A stretch of DNA of 64,000 bases. Source: Cunninghamia lanceolata. Lineage: Eukaryota; Streptophyta; Pinopsida; Cupressales; Cupressaceae. The translations under genes and the position numbers were made by a program. The notes beneath the pieces are model-generated. The model saw only the letters and a program-made list of their open reading frames with translations, was not told the origin of the DNA and searched no databases. This document shows, piece by piece, positions 9,926 through 23,100 of this stretch. Position 1 is the first letter of the stretch. The number at the start of each line of letters is the position of its first letter. Where the stretch lies: NCBI GenBank assembly GCA_027924645.1, contig BSBN01000333.1, positions 10,551,399-10,615,398 on the forward strand, read 5' to 3'.

Positions 9926-12900
9926 ATGCCTCCCCGACGTGTTCGACGAGCGCGATCACGCCACACAGCGTCAGTCGAGGTGCACAGCGATTCCTCAGCC
10001 GAGGGACTGGCACCCGCAGATTCAGCAGCACCACCTGCCCCACCTGTGCCACAAGCACTACTAGTACCACAGGCGACACCAGTAGCGGATATAGGTCCAC
10101 AGATCTTACAGGCACTACAGACTATGCTAGACAGGTTACCACCAGTGATTCCTGAGCCACGTATAGAGCCTCGTGTTGCTCCGCGAGAGGAGCCACGTGC
10201 CGAGTCACGTATTGAGCCACGTATGGAGCCCCGCGTTGATCCACTAGCGGTGAGACGTGTGGAGCCCTTTGTTGAGATTCCTGACACAACAGTAGAGGAG
10301 GTAGGGTCGGCCTCCCGAGCACGGAGCAGGAGTCCTCCGAGACTTTTGAGACAAGAACAGGTTCAGCAGGGAGTATATGAGGATGGTGTGGAAGAGCCAC
10401 TTGGGAGACTTAGAGACAGAGGGGACCCTATCAGAGATCTACTGAGGCTCAACCCACCCACCTTCGCAGGAGCTACAGAGGGAGCTGTGGCCGAGGCTTG
10501 GCTAATTAGCTTAGACAGGTGTTTCGCATTGCGACCGTATGAGAGCAACACGAAAGCACGAGTGGCAGTTCATCTTCTTAGGGATGCAGCAGCCACCTGG
10601 TGGCGCACAGAGGAGTGCAAGCGCCGACTCTCCGTGGATACACTCACATGGGACACCTTCATTGAGCGCTTCAATGCGCGGTATTTGTCCGAACATTATA
10701 GACAGCGCAGAATTGATGAGTTTCATGATCTACAGCAGAGGGGACTCACCGTTACTCAGTATGAGAGCCGATTTATAGAACTTTCTCGTTATGCGGAATA
10801 CCTCCATGACGAGAAAATCTTAATACACAAATTCATCAGGGGGCTAAATCACGGGATATCAGGACCAGTTCGTATGGCAAATCCCCAAACCATGAGCGAG
10901 GCTGTTGAAAAGGCCCTTATATCAGAGGAAATTCAGGGACGAGGACAGAATTCACGCTCACAGTACCAGGAACGAAATCCCCAACAACAACAAAATTTCC
11001 GAAGGCCTCAAAACACAACACAGAGAGGAGGATATAATGCTTCATCATTACCTCCTAGGCCTCCACAGCAACAGCAACATCAGCAAAAATCCAAATTTCA
11101 ACAGAGGGGACAGGGAGGACAAAACCGTGGATGGCAGCAGCAGGGACCACGCAGGGATCAGAGACAGCAGGGTTCATCGGCAGGACCCGCAAGGTCCCAG
11201 CAGTCTTACAGAGGCTCACAGGGATCCACCGGACGGACCGGGCAACAACAGTCGGGCAGAACACAGTCAGGGCAGTTACAGGTTAGGGGACCATGTTATG
11301 TATGTGGTGGAGCAGGGCATCTGGCTAGAGAGTGTCCGCAGGGATTTACTGCAGGGGGTCAGCCCCGATCAGGAGGGTCTGAGCAGACCGTAGGTGACGT
11401 GGGCAGATCTCACCACATGTTTGCAGCGGTTGATAACCGCCAGGCCGATTTTCAGGCTTCTGTCATCGAGGCAGCAGGTACGATTAGAGACTTTCCCATC
11501 TCGATCCTTTTTGATTCAGGAGCTACTGACTCTTTTTTGTCTACATCGTTAGTGGAGCGTTGCAGGCTGGTGGCTTCTAGGCAAGACATTAGGTGGGAAG
11601 TTGAGTTGGCCTCAGGGGCCAGGATGTCAGTAGATACCTTGGTTAAAGACTGTGAGATCACATTGGGACCCTTCACCACAATATGCGACCTTAGGATTAT
11701 GCCATTAGGGTCTTACGGAGTAGTTCTGGGTATGGATTGGCTTGCGGCACATAGAGCCAAGCTTGATTGTCGCCAGAGAACGATTAGCTGTTTAGATGAT
11801 CATGGTTCGTCGGTTGAGATAGTGGGCATTCAAAAGCCCACGGCGGTTCGTATGATATCCGCACAACAGCTTAAGCGCTGTATGCGGAGGGGATGTCAGA
11901 TGTTTGCCATCACAGTCAGTGATAGAGCAGAGGATGAACCTGAGGCTACTTTAGATGATCACCCTATCCTTAGAGAGTTTGCCGATGTGTTTCCGCCAGA
12001 ATTACCTGGTATGCCCCCACGTAGAGAAGTGGACTTCCACATTGACTTAGTGCCAGGTGCAGAGCCGATATCCCGCGCACCCTATAGAATGACGACCCAT
12101 GAACTCACAGAACTTAAGCTGCAGTTGGAAGAATTACTTGAGAAGGGACACATCCGACCTAGCGTTTCACCATGGGGCGCACCAGTGATCTTCGTGAAGA
12201 AGAAGGATGGGTCTCTTCGTCTATGCATGGACTACAGGCAGTTGAACAAGGTGACGGTGAAGAATCGTTATCCTCTACCTAGGATTGACGACCTTTTTGA
12301 TCAGATGCAGGGAGCCAGAGTGTTCTCGAAAATCGATCTAAAATCTGGGTATCATCAATTGCGCATCACGGAGTCAGATATTCATAAAACTGCTTTTCGA
12401 ACCAGATATGGCCATTATGAATTCACAGTGGTACCTTTCGGGTTGACGAACGCTCCTGCAGTATTCATGAGTCTCATGAACGGGGTGTTCCGTACATACC
12501 TAGACCGGTTCGTGATCATATTCCTAGATGACATTCTGATTTATTCACGGACTGAGGAGGAGCATGTAGAGCACTTGCGTCAAGTTTTGCAGAAATTACG
12601 AGAGCAGCAACTTTATGGCAACTTGGCGAAGTGTGCCTTCTTCAGGACAGAGGTGCAGTATTTGGGACACATTTTATCAGGCGATGGCATCTCTGTAGAT
12701 CCATCTAAAATTAGAGCAATCCAGGAGTGGCCGGCACCCACGAACGTGACAGAGGTCAGAAGCTTTATGGGGTTAGCTGGGTATTATCGTCGGTTTGTCG
12801 AAGGTTTCTCCAGGATAGCACATCCCATTACTTCCCTTCAGCGAAAAGGGAAGGGTTTCACTTGGACCGAGCAGTGTGAAAAGGCTTTTGGAGTCCTCAA

Positions 12901-14803
12901 AGAGCGTCTTACGAGCGCTCCTATTTTAGCAGTTCCAGATCCTTCGGAAGAGTTTGTAGTTTGCACGGATGCATCATTAGAAGGTTTGGGAGCCGTGCTT
13001 ATGCAGGATGGACGAGCGATCGCATACGAATCGCGGAAACTAAAGACACATGAGTTAAACTATCCTACGCACGACTTAGAGCTTGCAGCTGTTGTTCATG
13101 CCTTGGTTCGCTGGAGACACTTCCTCTTAGGGCGACGCTTTGAACTCCATTCAGACCATCATAGTTTGCAGTATATTTTTACACAGCCTAATTTGAACGC
13201 CCGCCAACGACGTTGGATGGAATTCCTATGCGAATATGACTTCGATGTCCATTATATAAAAGGGAAGGAGAACGTGGTCGCTGATGCTCTGAGTCGAAGA
13301 CGCCACGAGATCCAGACCCTGACCTTGAAGATGGACTTGAAGGATCGCATCTTACAGCATCTGCCGGAGGACGAATGGTTTCTTGAAGTGCAGCAGGCAG
13401 TACTAAATCAGAAGGCCCTTGAGGGCAAATTTACAGGATATACCCTTGATTCTGATGGAATGCTTCGACATCGGCAACGCATCTATGTACCCCATGCGGG
13501 TAATCTTCGTACAGTAATCCTATCAGAGGCTCATAGAGCACCCTACGCAGCACACCCAGGAGTGAAGAAGATGCATGCTGATTTACGACAGCTTTATCAT
13601 TGGGCTGGGATGAGGCGTGACATTGCCGAATTTGTTGCTCGTTGCCTGGAATGTCAGAGGGTTAAGGCCGAACATCAGCATCCAGCGGGACTGTTGTACC
13701 CTCACGAGATACCTGAATGGAAATGGGATACCATTTCTATGGATTTTATCGTTGGTCTACCTATATCATCACGTCGCCATGATGCTATTATGGTGACAGT
13801 TGACAAGCTGACCAAAGTGGCGCATTTTTCACCAATATGTACAACATACAATGCACCATCAGTGGCAAAGGTGTTTCTTGATCAGATTGTTAGACTTCAT
13901 GGGATACCTCGCCGCATTATATCTGACAGAGACTCCGTATTCACTTCATCGTTCTGGAAAGCCTTACATCAGGCGTTGGGCACACAGCTCAACTTCAGTT
14001 CTGCATATCATCCAGAAACCGATGGACAAACAGAAAGAGTTAACCAGGTGTTAGAAGACATGCTTCGCATGTATGTGATGGATCACCAGTCTAGATGGGA
14101 GGAGTACCTGTATCTAGTTGAATTCGCCTACAATAATGGACATCATAGCTCGTTGGGTATGCCTCCTTTCCAGGCATTATATGGCAGACCATGCAGAACA
14201 CCTTTGAGTTGGGATCGTATAGAGGACAGAACAGTCATCGGCCCAGAGATAGTTCAGAATATGGAACTGCAAGTTAAACAGATAAGACAGAGGCTTTTGG
14301 AAGCACAGGACAGGCAGAAAAAGTATGCCGATGCAAAAAGGACAGACCGAAGCTTCTCTGTGGGGGAAAGAGTATTTTTGAGAGTGCGGCCGCACAAAAG
14401 TCCAATCCGTTACGGAAAAGGCTCTAAACTCGCACCTCGATTTGTAGGACCTTTCGAAATCTTGGAGCGGATAGGACCAGTAGCCTATCGTCTAGCCTTG
14501 CCACCTAGCCTGTCACGTATCCACGATGTATTTCATGTATCAGTTTTACGTCAATATATTTCTGACTTATCTCATGTGTTGGATTGGAGTGCTCTTCAGG
14601 TAGAGGCAGACGGACAACTGGCGTTGGAGCCAATTCGCATATTGGCTCGACGGAAGCTGGCCCTTCGAGGTCGAGAGCTGGACCAGGTTAGAGTCCAATG
14701 GGACTTATACGACGAAGTCACTGCAACATGGGAAGATGCAGAGCGATTGAAGACCCTGTATCCTCACCTTTTTGACGACTTCCAGGAGGAAGTACCGTCT
14801 TAG
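9926..14803 (+). CDS. Chromovirus gag-pol polyprotein, unit 1 (intact, 1625 aa)
   Basis: The ATG at 9926 is taken as start ([11 protein letters not shown]); the frame is open 12 bases further up from a TTG. Domains in order: Arg/Pro-rich N-terminus, retrotransposon gag (about 175-320), Gln-rich region, CCHC knuckle ([15 protein letters not shown], from residue 457), protease FDSGATDSF (catalytic Asp530), RT with FLDD (Asp868/869), RNase H with TDAS (Asp1015), integrase HHCC zinc domain from about 1203 and core Asp1273-Asp1334-Glu1370 (exact D35E spacing), and a C-terminal chromodomain ([19 protein letters not shown]) that likely guides insertion to certain chromatin. Every catalytic motif I can check is present and the length is normal. 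The stop codon overlaps the purine tract. Translation from one ORF gives gag and pol fused, as in many chromoviruses. There is no env. Confidence 0.95.
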   Translation: MPPRRVRRARSRHTASVEVHSDSSAEGLAPADSAAPPAPPVPQALLVPQATPVADIGPQILQALQTMLDRLPPVIPEPRIEPRVAPREEPRAESRIEPRMEPRVDPLAVRRVEPFVEIPDTTVEEVGSASRARSRSPPRLLRQEQVQQGVYEDGVEEPLGRLRDRGDPIRDLLRLNPPTFAGATEGAVAEAWLISLDRCFALRPYESNTKARVAVHLLRDAAATWWRTEECKRRLSVDTLTWDTFIERFNARYLSEHYRQRRIDEFHDLQQRGLTVTQYESRFIELSRYAEYLHDEKILIHKFIRGLNHGISGPVRMANPQTMSEAVEKALISEEIQGRGQNSRSQYQERNPQQQQNFRRPQNTTQRGGYNASSLPPRPPQQQQHQQKSKFQQRGQGGQNRGWQQQGPRRDQRQQGSSAGPARSQQSYRGSQGSTGRTGQQQSGRTQSGQLQVRGPCYVCGGAGHLARECPQGFTAGGQPRSGGSEQTVGDVGRSHHMFAAVDNRQADFQASVIEAAGTIRDFPISILFDSGATDSFLSTSLVERCRLVASRQDIRWEVELASGARMSVDTLVKDCEITLGPFTTICDLRIMPLGSYGVVLGMDWLAAHRAKLDCRQRTISCLDDHGSSVEIVGIQKPTAVRMISAQQLKRCMRRGCQMFAITVSDRAEDEPEATLDDHPILREFADVFPPELPGMPPRREVDFHIDLVPGAEPISRAPYRMTTHELTELKLQLEELLEKGHIRPSVSPWGAPVIFVKKKDGSLRLCMDYRQLNKVTVKNRYPLPRIDDLFDQMQGARVFSKIDLKSGYHQLRITESDIHKTAFRTRYGHYEFTVVPFGLTNAPAVFMSLMNGVFRTYLDRFVIIFLDDILIYSRTEEEHVEHLRQVLQKLREQQLYGNLAKCAFFRTEVQYLGHILSGDGISVDPSKIRAIQEWPAPTNVTEVRSFMGLAGYYRRFVEGFSRIAHPITSLQRKGKGFTWTEQCEKAFGVLKERLTSAPILAVPDPSEEFVVCTDASLEGLGAVLMQDGRAIAYESRKLKTHELNYPTHDLELAAVVHALVRWRHFLLGRRFELHSDHHSLQYIFTQPNLNARQRRWMEFLCEYDFDVHYIKGKENVVADALSRRRHEIQTLTLKMDLKDRILQHLPEDEWFLEVQQAVLNQKALEGKFTGYTLDSDGMLRHRQRIYVPHAGNLRTVILSEAHRAPYAAHPGVKKMHADLRQLYHWAGMRRDIAEFVARCLECQRVKAEHQHPAGLLYPHEIPEWKWDTISMDFIVGLPISSRRHDAIMVTVDKLTKVAHFSPICTTYNAPSVAKVFLDQIVRLHGIPRRIISDRDSVFTSSFWKALHQALGTQLNFSSAYHPETDGQTERVNQVLEDMLRMYVMDHQSRWEEYLYLVEFAYNNGHHSSLGMPPFQALYGRPCRTPLSWDRIEDRTVIGPEIVQNMELQVKQIRQRLLEAQDRQKKYADAKRTDRSFSVGERVFLRVRPHKSPIRYGKGSKLAPRFVGPFEILERIGPVAYRLALPPSLSRIHDVFHVSVLRQYISDLSHVLDWSALQVEADGQLALEPIRILARRKLALRGRELDQVRVQWDLYDEVTATWEDAERLKTLYPHLFDDFQEEVPS

Positions 14804-14813
14804 GGGGAGAGGA
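14802..14813 (+). other. Polypurine tract, unit 1
   Basis: AGGGGGAGAGGA ends directly at the first base of LTR2 and overlaps the TAG stop of gag-pol (14801-14803). RNase H leaves it as the primer of the plus DNA strand. Confidence 0.93.
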
Positions 14814-17310
14814 TGTGAGGACCGCCCTTTCTACTACTATTGTTATGACTATTTACAGTACTGTTATTGTTACTTTCATATTTGTGGGATAGCAATTCCC
14901 GGAATTTGTCAGACTATTTAACTTTATTATGTTTTCGGGAAAACTAATTGGGTGATGTTTGGATAAGTTACTTTTCAGAAAAATGAATTAGGGATGATGG
15001 AAAAATTGTAATATGATTTTTTTTTATTATGTTAAATTGTACTAAGGCATGAGAATGCATGTGTTATTTATGTTGCTTCGGCTATGATGAATTTATGTGG
15101 TTACTGATCTTGTAATTGAGTGTGCAGGGACTACTAATCAAACCACAGATTTCGGAGATCAGTCCACACCTTGTTAATTGTTATTCCCTGTTAAGCCGAT
15201 CTGGTTCCACGAAGAACCAAGATCTCTTTGTGTTTGATGTCTTGATGTAATGTGGTCTTTCGTATGGTCGAGTGGGTTAGGTTACCCTCATGTATCATTA
15301 TTTTTATAAGTAAGTGTTGTTAAGAGATTGAATTTGAAATTTCTATTTTTCTTTAAATTATGAGGCCCTTTTTCTTGTGCTTTACCTTGACCTGGGGTGT
15401 CTTGTTTGGGTTAAAATTGACCCTGGGTTCTACCCCATGGGTCCAGGGGCCCATTTGGCATGGGTAACCCTTGAGTAACCTCCATCTAGTCAACTTAACC
15501 TTTCCCTGAAGTTAAGTGGCGAAAATTGGAGGTAGGAGGGGACATGATGGGTTGTACCAACACTCAACCCATCCCCTCTACTTTACCCTAGATAAGAGAT
15601 GCCATCCATTAGTAAAAGTTACCTCTTCTTTAGTAAGATTCCCCCATGTACTATGGGGACACCCATGTGAAGAAAGGAGAAAGAGGCATGGGTCACCTGT
15701 CTTGTTCCCATTTAACTCTTTTTTTTATTTCTCCCATGAGAAAGTGGAGTCACATGAAAGGATTAAGGAGTCCCCTTGGGAATGGAGAGTGACATAAGCC
15801 ACCTGGACAGTATAGTGATTTTTGGGAAGGGTGAGGAGGTGACAAGTGTCACTTCCCCATTTCTCAAAATTGGAAAGAAAGAGAATTTTGGGTTATTTAT
15901 TTTCAAATTTTGGGATGAGAGGGAGTTAGTTGAATTTTGGGGAAACTCTTTCATTTTGGCCTTACCAAAAATAGAGAAGTTAGTTTGGAAGATAGAGAAG
16001 AGAGAGGGAGTTGGTGGCTAAGCTTGGAAGTGAACTCTGTGGACTCTGCAACAACTTCATTCCAGGAGGGCTTGCAAGGTTGGTCTGAATTTTACCTTTG
16101 TTATGGTAGGACTGAAATGTGTATGAAATGTGTGTAACATATGTGTTTAAATTTGTTTCTGTGGGGTTCTTGTCGGGTGTTTGACAGAGCGTCTCCCATT
16201 TGGGAGAAATGCTCATCAAGTTTGGGGTAGGGGAGGAGAGATCCTCCTCGGGTGCATACCTGTTCCATCTTTTGGGATGTTGAAAGCCTTGAGGGCATGT
16301 ATCTGTGACTGTATTTTTGACTTGTGAGTCATATGCAGATTTCTTGTAAAATGTGATCACACTTGGTTGAGACCAAGAGAAATTTTATATGAGTTCATTT
16401 ATCTGTCAGGGTGACACCCTGGAGTCGAGTGTATCCACTCTCCTGCCCCTTATGAAACTCACTGTAGTTGAGTTTCCGTATTGTGTAAAATAGCCACGGG
16501 TGTAGGTGTGCTTTGGGATTGTTGTTGTTTCTGTTGTGAAGTGGAGTGTTTGAGTACCCAGGTGTGAGTATGGTCTCCCTAGCTCGGGGGTGACCCTCTT
16601 GCGGGTCTACGGTAGGGAGGAGAGCTAGACAAGTGGTATTTTCTTCTTTGTTTGTCTTTGATATGCAGGTTTTTCTCTTGGAGCTTTCTGGTTGGCTATT
16701 TATGAAGAAACAGATTATCTTCTTGTCATGAGAATTAGGCCTGGTTTATTTCATAGAAATGAAGAGAGAACACCTCTCTTGTTATTGTTGTAAATTACTG
16801 ATATTCTGGGAGTGAAGGAAATCACCTCCCTGGTCTTGTTATTATTGGACTTTAATTGGTTGTCATAAGTTTTCAGTTGTATACGGTTTGGGAGGAGAAA
16901 GTTCATATCTGGGAAGTTGGTATTCATGATTGTGAAACTGTAATGTGAATGTGCTTAAATTTTTAAGTTGATGTTTACAACCTTTGTTCAATAGCAATTT
17001 TTGTGTTTCAAGTATTACTGAAAGAAATAAATTCGTTTTTTGCAACTTAATCTGAGTTGTTTACATTTGAAAGTTTGGAATTGCTTCTTTAGTTGAAATG
17101 CTAGTTCCCTTTTAATGTTGAAATGGAAAAGACAGTTTTTAAATATTTGAGCTTTCTCCATAATAATGGATTCTGTTAATTTAGAAGAATTAGAGGAATT
17201 CTAGCATGTAAATATAATCTGTTTGTAAATTTACAAGTCTTATATGTTTATAACAATGGAATAATTTATACTTATACTAAGGGAAGAGCTATTTATCATT
17301 TGGTGAAATT

Positions 17311-17367
<57 letters not shown>

Positions 17368-17603
17368 CTAATTGTTATGACAATTCCTATATACTATGTT
17401 GATTTGGAGAAAATGCATAGAGTAGTGAATTAAAAAAAAAATTGTCGAAATTGGAATTATACAAAAATAATATTTTTCTCTAAATACTTTATAAATATAT
17501 ATATAGAGATATATATAAATTTCTCATTTTGAGTAATTATCATTTTAGAAAATAATAGAGAAATTGAAAGTAATTATAATTGTTATATATAAAAAAAAAA
17601 GGG

Positions 17604-17659
<56 letters not shown>

Positions 17660-17672
17660 TATATAAACATGA

Positions 17673-17704
<32 letters not shown>

Positions 17705-17879
17705 TATTATCGTTGTTATATATATACATATATATATATATATTTATATATGAATATATAAATATATATATATATATATTTGAAGATATTTTATTATTGA
17801 TAATAATCAACGAACGGAGAAAGACTGTCAAAAAAATTAAGCCGCGGGTAACAAATTACACAGTCGTTATTTACTATGG

Positions 17880-17998
17880 GCGGTGGGGAAGAAAACCCCA
17901 CCGCAGGTTTTCGTCATATTTGGAGGTGTGGAGTGGGGCGGAGCCCCACCCACACCCCACGTCGTGGGAATGTGGGTGGGGCTCCGCCCCACTCCACA
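17880..17998. repeat. GC-rich inverted-repeat module in LTR2
   Basis: Same structure as in LTR1: 28-bp arms at 17927-17954 and 17971-17998, with the 9-bp hairpin upstream from 17880. No change in the arms. Confidence 0.92.
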
Positions 17999-18039
17999 TC
18001 TCCCCCTCCTCCATACCCTTATGCCTCCCGCGGATTTTG

Positions 18040-18182
18040 GCTGCCGCTCTGCGGCCACCTTAAACCCCCGTCCGCCGCTCTGCGGCCACCTTAAACCCCG
18101 TCCGCCGCTCTGCGGCCACCTCTGATCCCCGTCCGCCGCTCTGCGGCCACCTCAGATCCCCGTCCGCCGCTTTGCGGCCACC
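18040..18182 (+). repeat. GC-rich 31-bp tandem repeat in LTR2 (5 units)
   Basis: Same five units as at 7851-7993. Unit number has not changed between LTRs, in contrast to the AT runs next to it. Confidence 0.92.
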
Positions 18183-18408
18183 GCCGCCCATGGCCGCCAT
18201 CTGCTGTGGGTTGAAAGCCATAAAAAAATGTAGGGCTTGGGCCCTAACATATGAATGGGTGATTTGATAAATAAATTCAGTTTATTTTTATATAGCTCTA
18301 TATATAGGCATATATATATATATATTATATATGTCTATGTATATAGCTATATATATAATATAAGAATGATTAGATACATCTGTATATATATATATATATA
18401 TAGATATA

Positions 18409-18451
<43 letters not shown>

Positions 18452-18508
18452 GTTTAAGTTGTGGGGAACCAATTTGTTCATTATTGAGATATTTAAATAA
18501 ATATATTT

Positions 18509-18571
<63 letters not shown>

Positions 18572-20047
18572 TTATTGGGCCCTCGTTTAAAAATCGTTAA
18601 TAACTATGTTTCATGGATATGGAAAAAAAAAAATAATATATATATATATATATAAATAACAATTATATTCTCACAGGAGATGTTATTAAGTTTCGAACAC
18701 AACTACCAAAGAAGCTATATTACCATGAACAGAGTTTTATAAAGTGGTGAACCACCTATACCTATAGACAACGTCATACGAGTTACAAACAGTGTATGAA
18801 TCGTAATTATGAGTAACAGTAACAACAGTAATTCTAAACAAGAGAAAATAAAATTATAATGTAAAGAGAGTTTAGGAATATTCAGTGATACTCTGGAAAG
18901 AGATTCTCGGAAGTTTCAACTAAAAAAACATACTAACAATCACCCGGAAAATGAAGAGGAAAATTACACAACTCCTTACTCAAAAAGAACACTGGAAATA
19001 AACTTAAGAAGCCACCACTGACGATCCTTGTGGCCATATTAATCTCAACTGTAGCAAACAATCTCATATGTAAACCTGTAAGAGGTTCCGAAGAAGGAAA
19101 AACCAACATTGGAAAACACAGAGGAGAAAATGCGCGACATATCTCACACGGGATAAGAGAACTAAGTTGACGGACCCTTCTGTCAATTGTGCTTAGGTAC
19201 AAGTTGACTAAGTATTTACGGAGAGGAGGAACCTAGATCGGGGAAGATTAGGAGACTGAGTCCAGCGAAATAGTAAACCAGCCTATGTGACCGAGATCAT
19301 CCTGAAATTAGGTTTAATATCAACAATAGCTGCAGTAATAACCCTGATTGACGTAAATCACGAAGAAAGGACAGGATGCACATAAAGAAAGTATAGAAAA
19401 TGAAAGAGAGAGAGAGACCGAAATATAAACACACTAAATGAACTAAGAGATAGTTAAGGTAAGGGCGATAAAGATATAATCCAACTTAAGAACTTGTGGA
19501 AAGGGAAGAGAGGGCAACCAAACCGCCTTGTTGAAAATGCTAAGTCATAGGATGGGTATGTTTCAGGAAACAAGAGAGGAGACAGACAACCGTGCCTAGC
19601 TGAAAAATGACTAAATAGGGAGATCACTAGCCGGTTTAGTTGGAACAAGGCGTCGAGGGGAGTGGTTCCTCTATCAGCGAACCACGTGCGTAAATGAGTG
19701 CAGCGTAATTCCCACTAACGCCGTAAGGCATTTTGCTACCGAACATTGCCGAGGGTGCGATTAAAGGACTTGGGTAATCTCACTCTTGCAATGATGTTAG
19801 CAGCATTGTATCGACCCTCTTGTTGATCTATATGTTTCCGTTTGCACGCCATTATACTTGTATTCCGTCGATGAGTATAGTGTTTCGCCATGAGAGAACA
19901 CCGTTGAGCATGCGTACGCATGCGAAAGGGGTTTTTAGGACGGTGTGAGAAAAGTTTTTCATATCTCGTGTCATAACCACATGACAGATGTGGCTATGAC
20001 ACGTGCGAAGTGAGTTGTGACCACAAGGAAAATGTGGGCATGACATT

Positions 20048-20060
20048 TGGTATCAGAGCC
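20048..20060 (+). other. Primer binding site, chromovirus unit 2
   Basis: TGGTATCAGAGCC two bases after LTR2, identical to unit 1. Confidence 0.92.
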
Positions 20061-20140
20061 CAGTTTGTAAACACTGGGCGTATTTGGGCACGTTATTATT
20101 CCGCAACTTTGGCTAATTAGTTTCTACCTTGTTTTGTAGG

Positions 20141-23100
20141 ATGCCTCCCCGACGTGTTCGACGAGCGCGATCACGCCACACAGCGTCAGTCGAGGTGCAC
20201 AGCGATTCCTCAGCCGAGGGACTGGCACCCGCAGATTCAGCAGCACCACCTGCCCCACCTGTGCCACAAGCACTACTAGTACCACAGGCGACACCAGTAG
20301 CGGATATAGGTCCACAGATCTTACAGGCACTACAGACTATGCTAGACAGGTTACCACCAGTGATTCCTGAGCCACGTATAGAGCCTCGTGTTGCTCCGCG
20401 AGAGGAGCCACGTGCCGAGTCACGTATTGAGCCACGTATGGAGCCCCGCGTTGATCCACTAGCGGTGAGACGTGTGGAGCCCTTTGTTGAGATTCCTGAC
20501 ACAACAGTAGAGGAGGTAGGGTCGGCCTCCCGAGCACGGAGCAGGAGTCCTCCGAGACTTTTGAGACAAGAACAGGTTCAGCAGGGAGTATATGAGGATG
20601 GTGTGGAAGAGCCACTTGGGAGACTTAGAGACAGAGGGGACCCTATCAGAGATCTACTGAGGCTCAACCCACCCACCTTCGCAGGAGCTACAGAGGGAGC
20701 TGTGGCCGAGGCTTGGCTAATTAGCTTAGACAGGTGTTTCGCATTGCGACCGTATGAGAGCAACACGAAAGCACGAGTGGCAGTTCATCTTCTTAGGGAT
20801 GCAGCAGCCACCTGGTGGCGCACAGAGGAGTGCAAGCGCCGACTCTCCGTGGATACACTCACATGGGACACCTTCATTGAGCGCTTCAATGCGCGGTATT
20901 TGTCCGAACATTATAGACAGCGCAGAATTGATGAGTTTCATGATCTACAGCAGAGGGGACTCACCGTTACTCAGTATGAGAGCCGATTTATAGAACTTTC
21001 TCGTTATGCGGAATACCTCCATGACGAGAAAATCTTAATACACAAATTCATCAGGGGGCTAAATCACGGGATATCAGGACCAGTTCGTATGGCAAATCCC
21101 CAAACCATGAGCGAGGCTGTTGAAAAGGCCCTTATATCAGAGGAAATTCAGGGACGAGGACAGAATTCACGCTCACAGTACCAGGAACGAAATCCCCAAC
21201 AACAACAAAATTTCCGAAGGCCTCAAAACACAACACAGAGAGGAGGATATAATGCTTCATCATTACCTCCTAGGCCTCCACAGCAACAGCAACATCAGCA
21301 AAAATCCAAATTTCAACAGAGGGGACAGGGAGGACAAAACCGTGGATGGCAGCAGCAGGGACCACGCAGGGATCAGAGACAGCAGGGTTCATCGGCAGGA
21401 CCCGCAAGGTCCCAGCAGTCTTACAGAGGCTCACAGGGATCCACCGGACGGACCGGGCAACAACAGTCGGGCAGAACACAGTCAGGGCAGTTACAGGTTA
21501 GGGGACCATGTTATGTATGTGGTGGAGCAGGGCATCTGGCTAGAGAGTGTCCGCAGGGATTTACTGCAGGGGGTCAGCCCCGATCAGGAGGGTCTGAGCA
21601 GACCGTAGGTGACGTGGGCAGATCTCACCACATGTTTGCAGCGGTTGATAACCGCCAGGCCGATTTTCAGGCTTCTGTCATCGAGGCAGCAGGTACGATT
21701 AGAGACTTTCCCATCTCGATCCTTTTTGATTCAGGAGCTACTGACTCTTTTTTGTCTACATCGTTAGTGGAGCGTTGCAGGCTGGTGGCTTCTAGGCAAG
21801 ACATTAGGTGGGAAGTTGAGTTGGCCTCAGGGGCCAGGATGTCAGTAGATACCTTGGTTAAAGACTGTGAGATCACATTGGGACCCTTCACCACAATATG
21901 CGACCTTAGGATTATGCCATTAGGGTCTTACGGAGTAGTTCTGGGTATGGATTGGCTTGCGGCACATAGAGCCAAGCTTGATTGTCGCCAGAGAACGATT
22001 AGCTGTTTAGATGATCATGGTTCGTCGGTTGAGATAGTGGGCATTCAAAAGCCCACGGCGGTTCGTATGATATCCGCACAACAGCTTAAGCGCTGTATGC
22101 GGAGGGGATGTCAGATGTTTGCCATCACAGTCAGTGATAGAGCAGAGGATGAACCTGAGGCTACTTTAGATGATCACCCTATCCTTAGAGAGTTTGCCGA
22201 TGTGTTTCCGCCAGAATTACCTGGTATGCCCCCACGTAGAGAAGTGGACTTCCACATTGACTTAGTGCCAGGTGCAGAGCCGATATCCCGCGCACCCTAT
22301 AGAATGACGACCCATGAACTCACAGAACTTAAGCTGCAGTTGGAAGAATTACTTGAGAAGGGACACATCCGACCTAGCGTTTCACCATGGGGCGCACCAG
22401 TGATCTTCGTGAAGAAGAAGGATGGGTCTCTTCGTCTATGCATGGACTACAGGCAGTTGAACAAGGTGACGGTGAAGAATCGTTATCCTCTACCTAGGAT
22501 TGACGACCTTTTTGATCAGATGCAGGGAGCCAGAGTGTTCTCGAAAATCGATCTAAAATCTGGGTATCATCAATTGCGCATCACGGAGTCAGATATTCAT
22601 AAAACTGCTTTTCGAACCAGATATGGCCATTATGAATTCACAGTGGTACCTTTCGGGTTGACGAACGCTCCTGCAGTATTCATGAGTCTCATGAACGGGG
22701 TGTTCCGTACATACCTAGACCGGTTCGTGATCATATTCCTAGATGACATTCTGATTTATTCACGGACTGAGGAGGAGCATGTAGAGCACTTGCGTCAAGT
22801 TTTGCAGAAATTACGAGAGCAGCAACTTTATGGCAACTTGGCGAAGTGTGCCTTCTTCAGGACAGAGGTGCAGTATTTGGGACACATTTTATCAGGCGAT
22901 GGCATCTCTGTAGATCCATCTAAAATTAGAGCAATCCAGGAGTGGCCGGCACCCACGAACGTGACAGAGGTCAGAAGCTTTATGGGGTTAGCTGGGTATT
23001 ATCGTCGGTTTGTCGAAGGTTTCTCCAGGATAGCACATCCCATTACTTCCCTTCAGCGAAAAGGGAAGGGTTTCACTTGGACCGAGCAGTGTGAAAAGGC

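Larger units (their letters stand above)
17314..18654. repeat. AT microsatellite blocks in LTR2
   Basis: The first run (17314-17361) is 48 bp. The later run around 18511-18565 is clearly longer than in LTR1. Both flank the GC module. Confidence 0.93.
14814..20045 (+). repeat. Chromovirus LTR2 (5232 bp), shared by units 1 and 2
   Basis: It serves as 3' LTR of unit 1 and 5' LTR of unit 2. There is no TCATA or other duplication at either edge. It shares with LTR1 the homopolymer states C5 (in CTCCCCCTCC) and G6 (after the A-run), whereas LTR3 and LTR4 have C4 and G7. Confidence 0.95.

Noticed and set aside
9898..10287. 129-codon Ser/Gly-rich ORF antisense to the chromovirus gag
   Set aside because: Shadow of the Arg/Pro/Glu-rich gag N-terminus with low complexity. 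It is damaged in unit 3 by the same indels.
14804..14814. An env-like ORF after chromovirus pol
   Set aside because: Only 10 bases separate the stop codon from LTR2, so there is no room for another gene.
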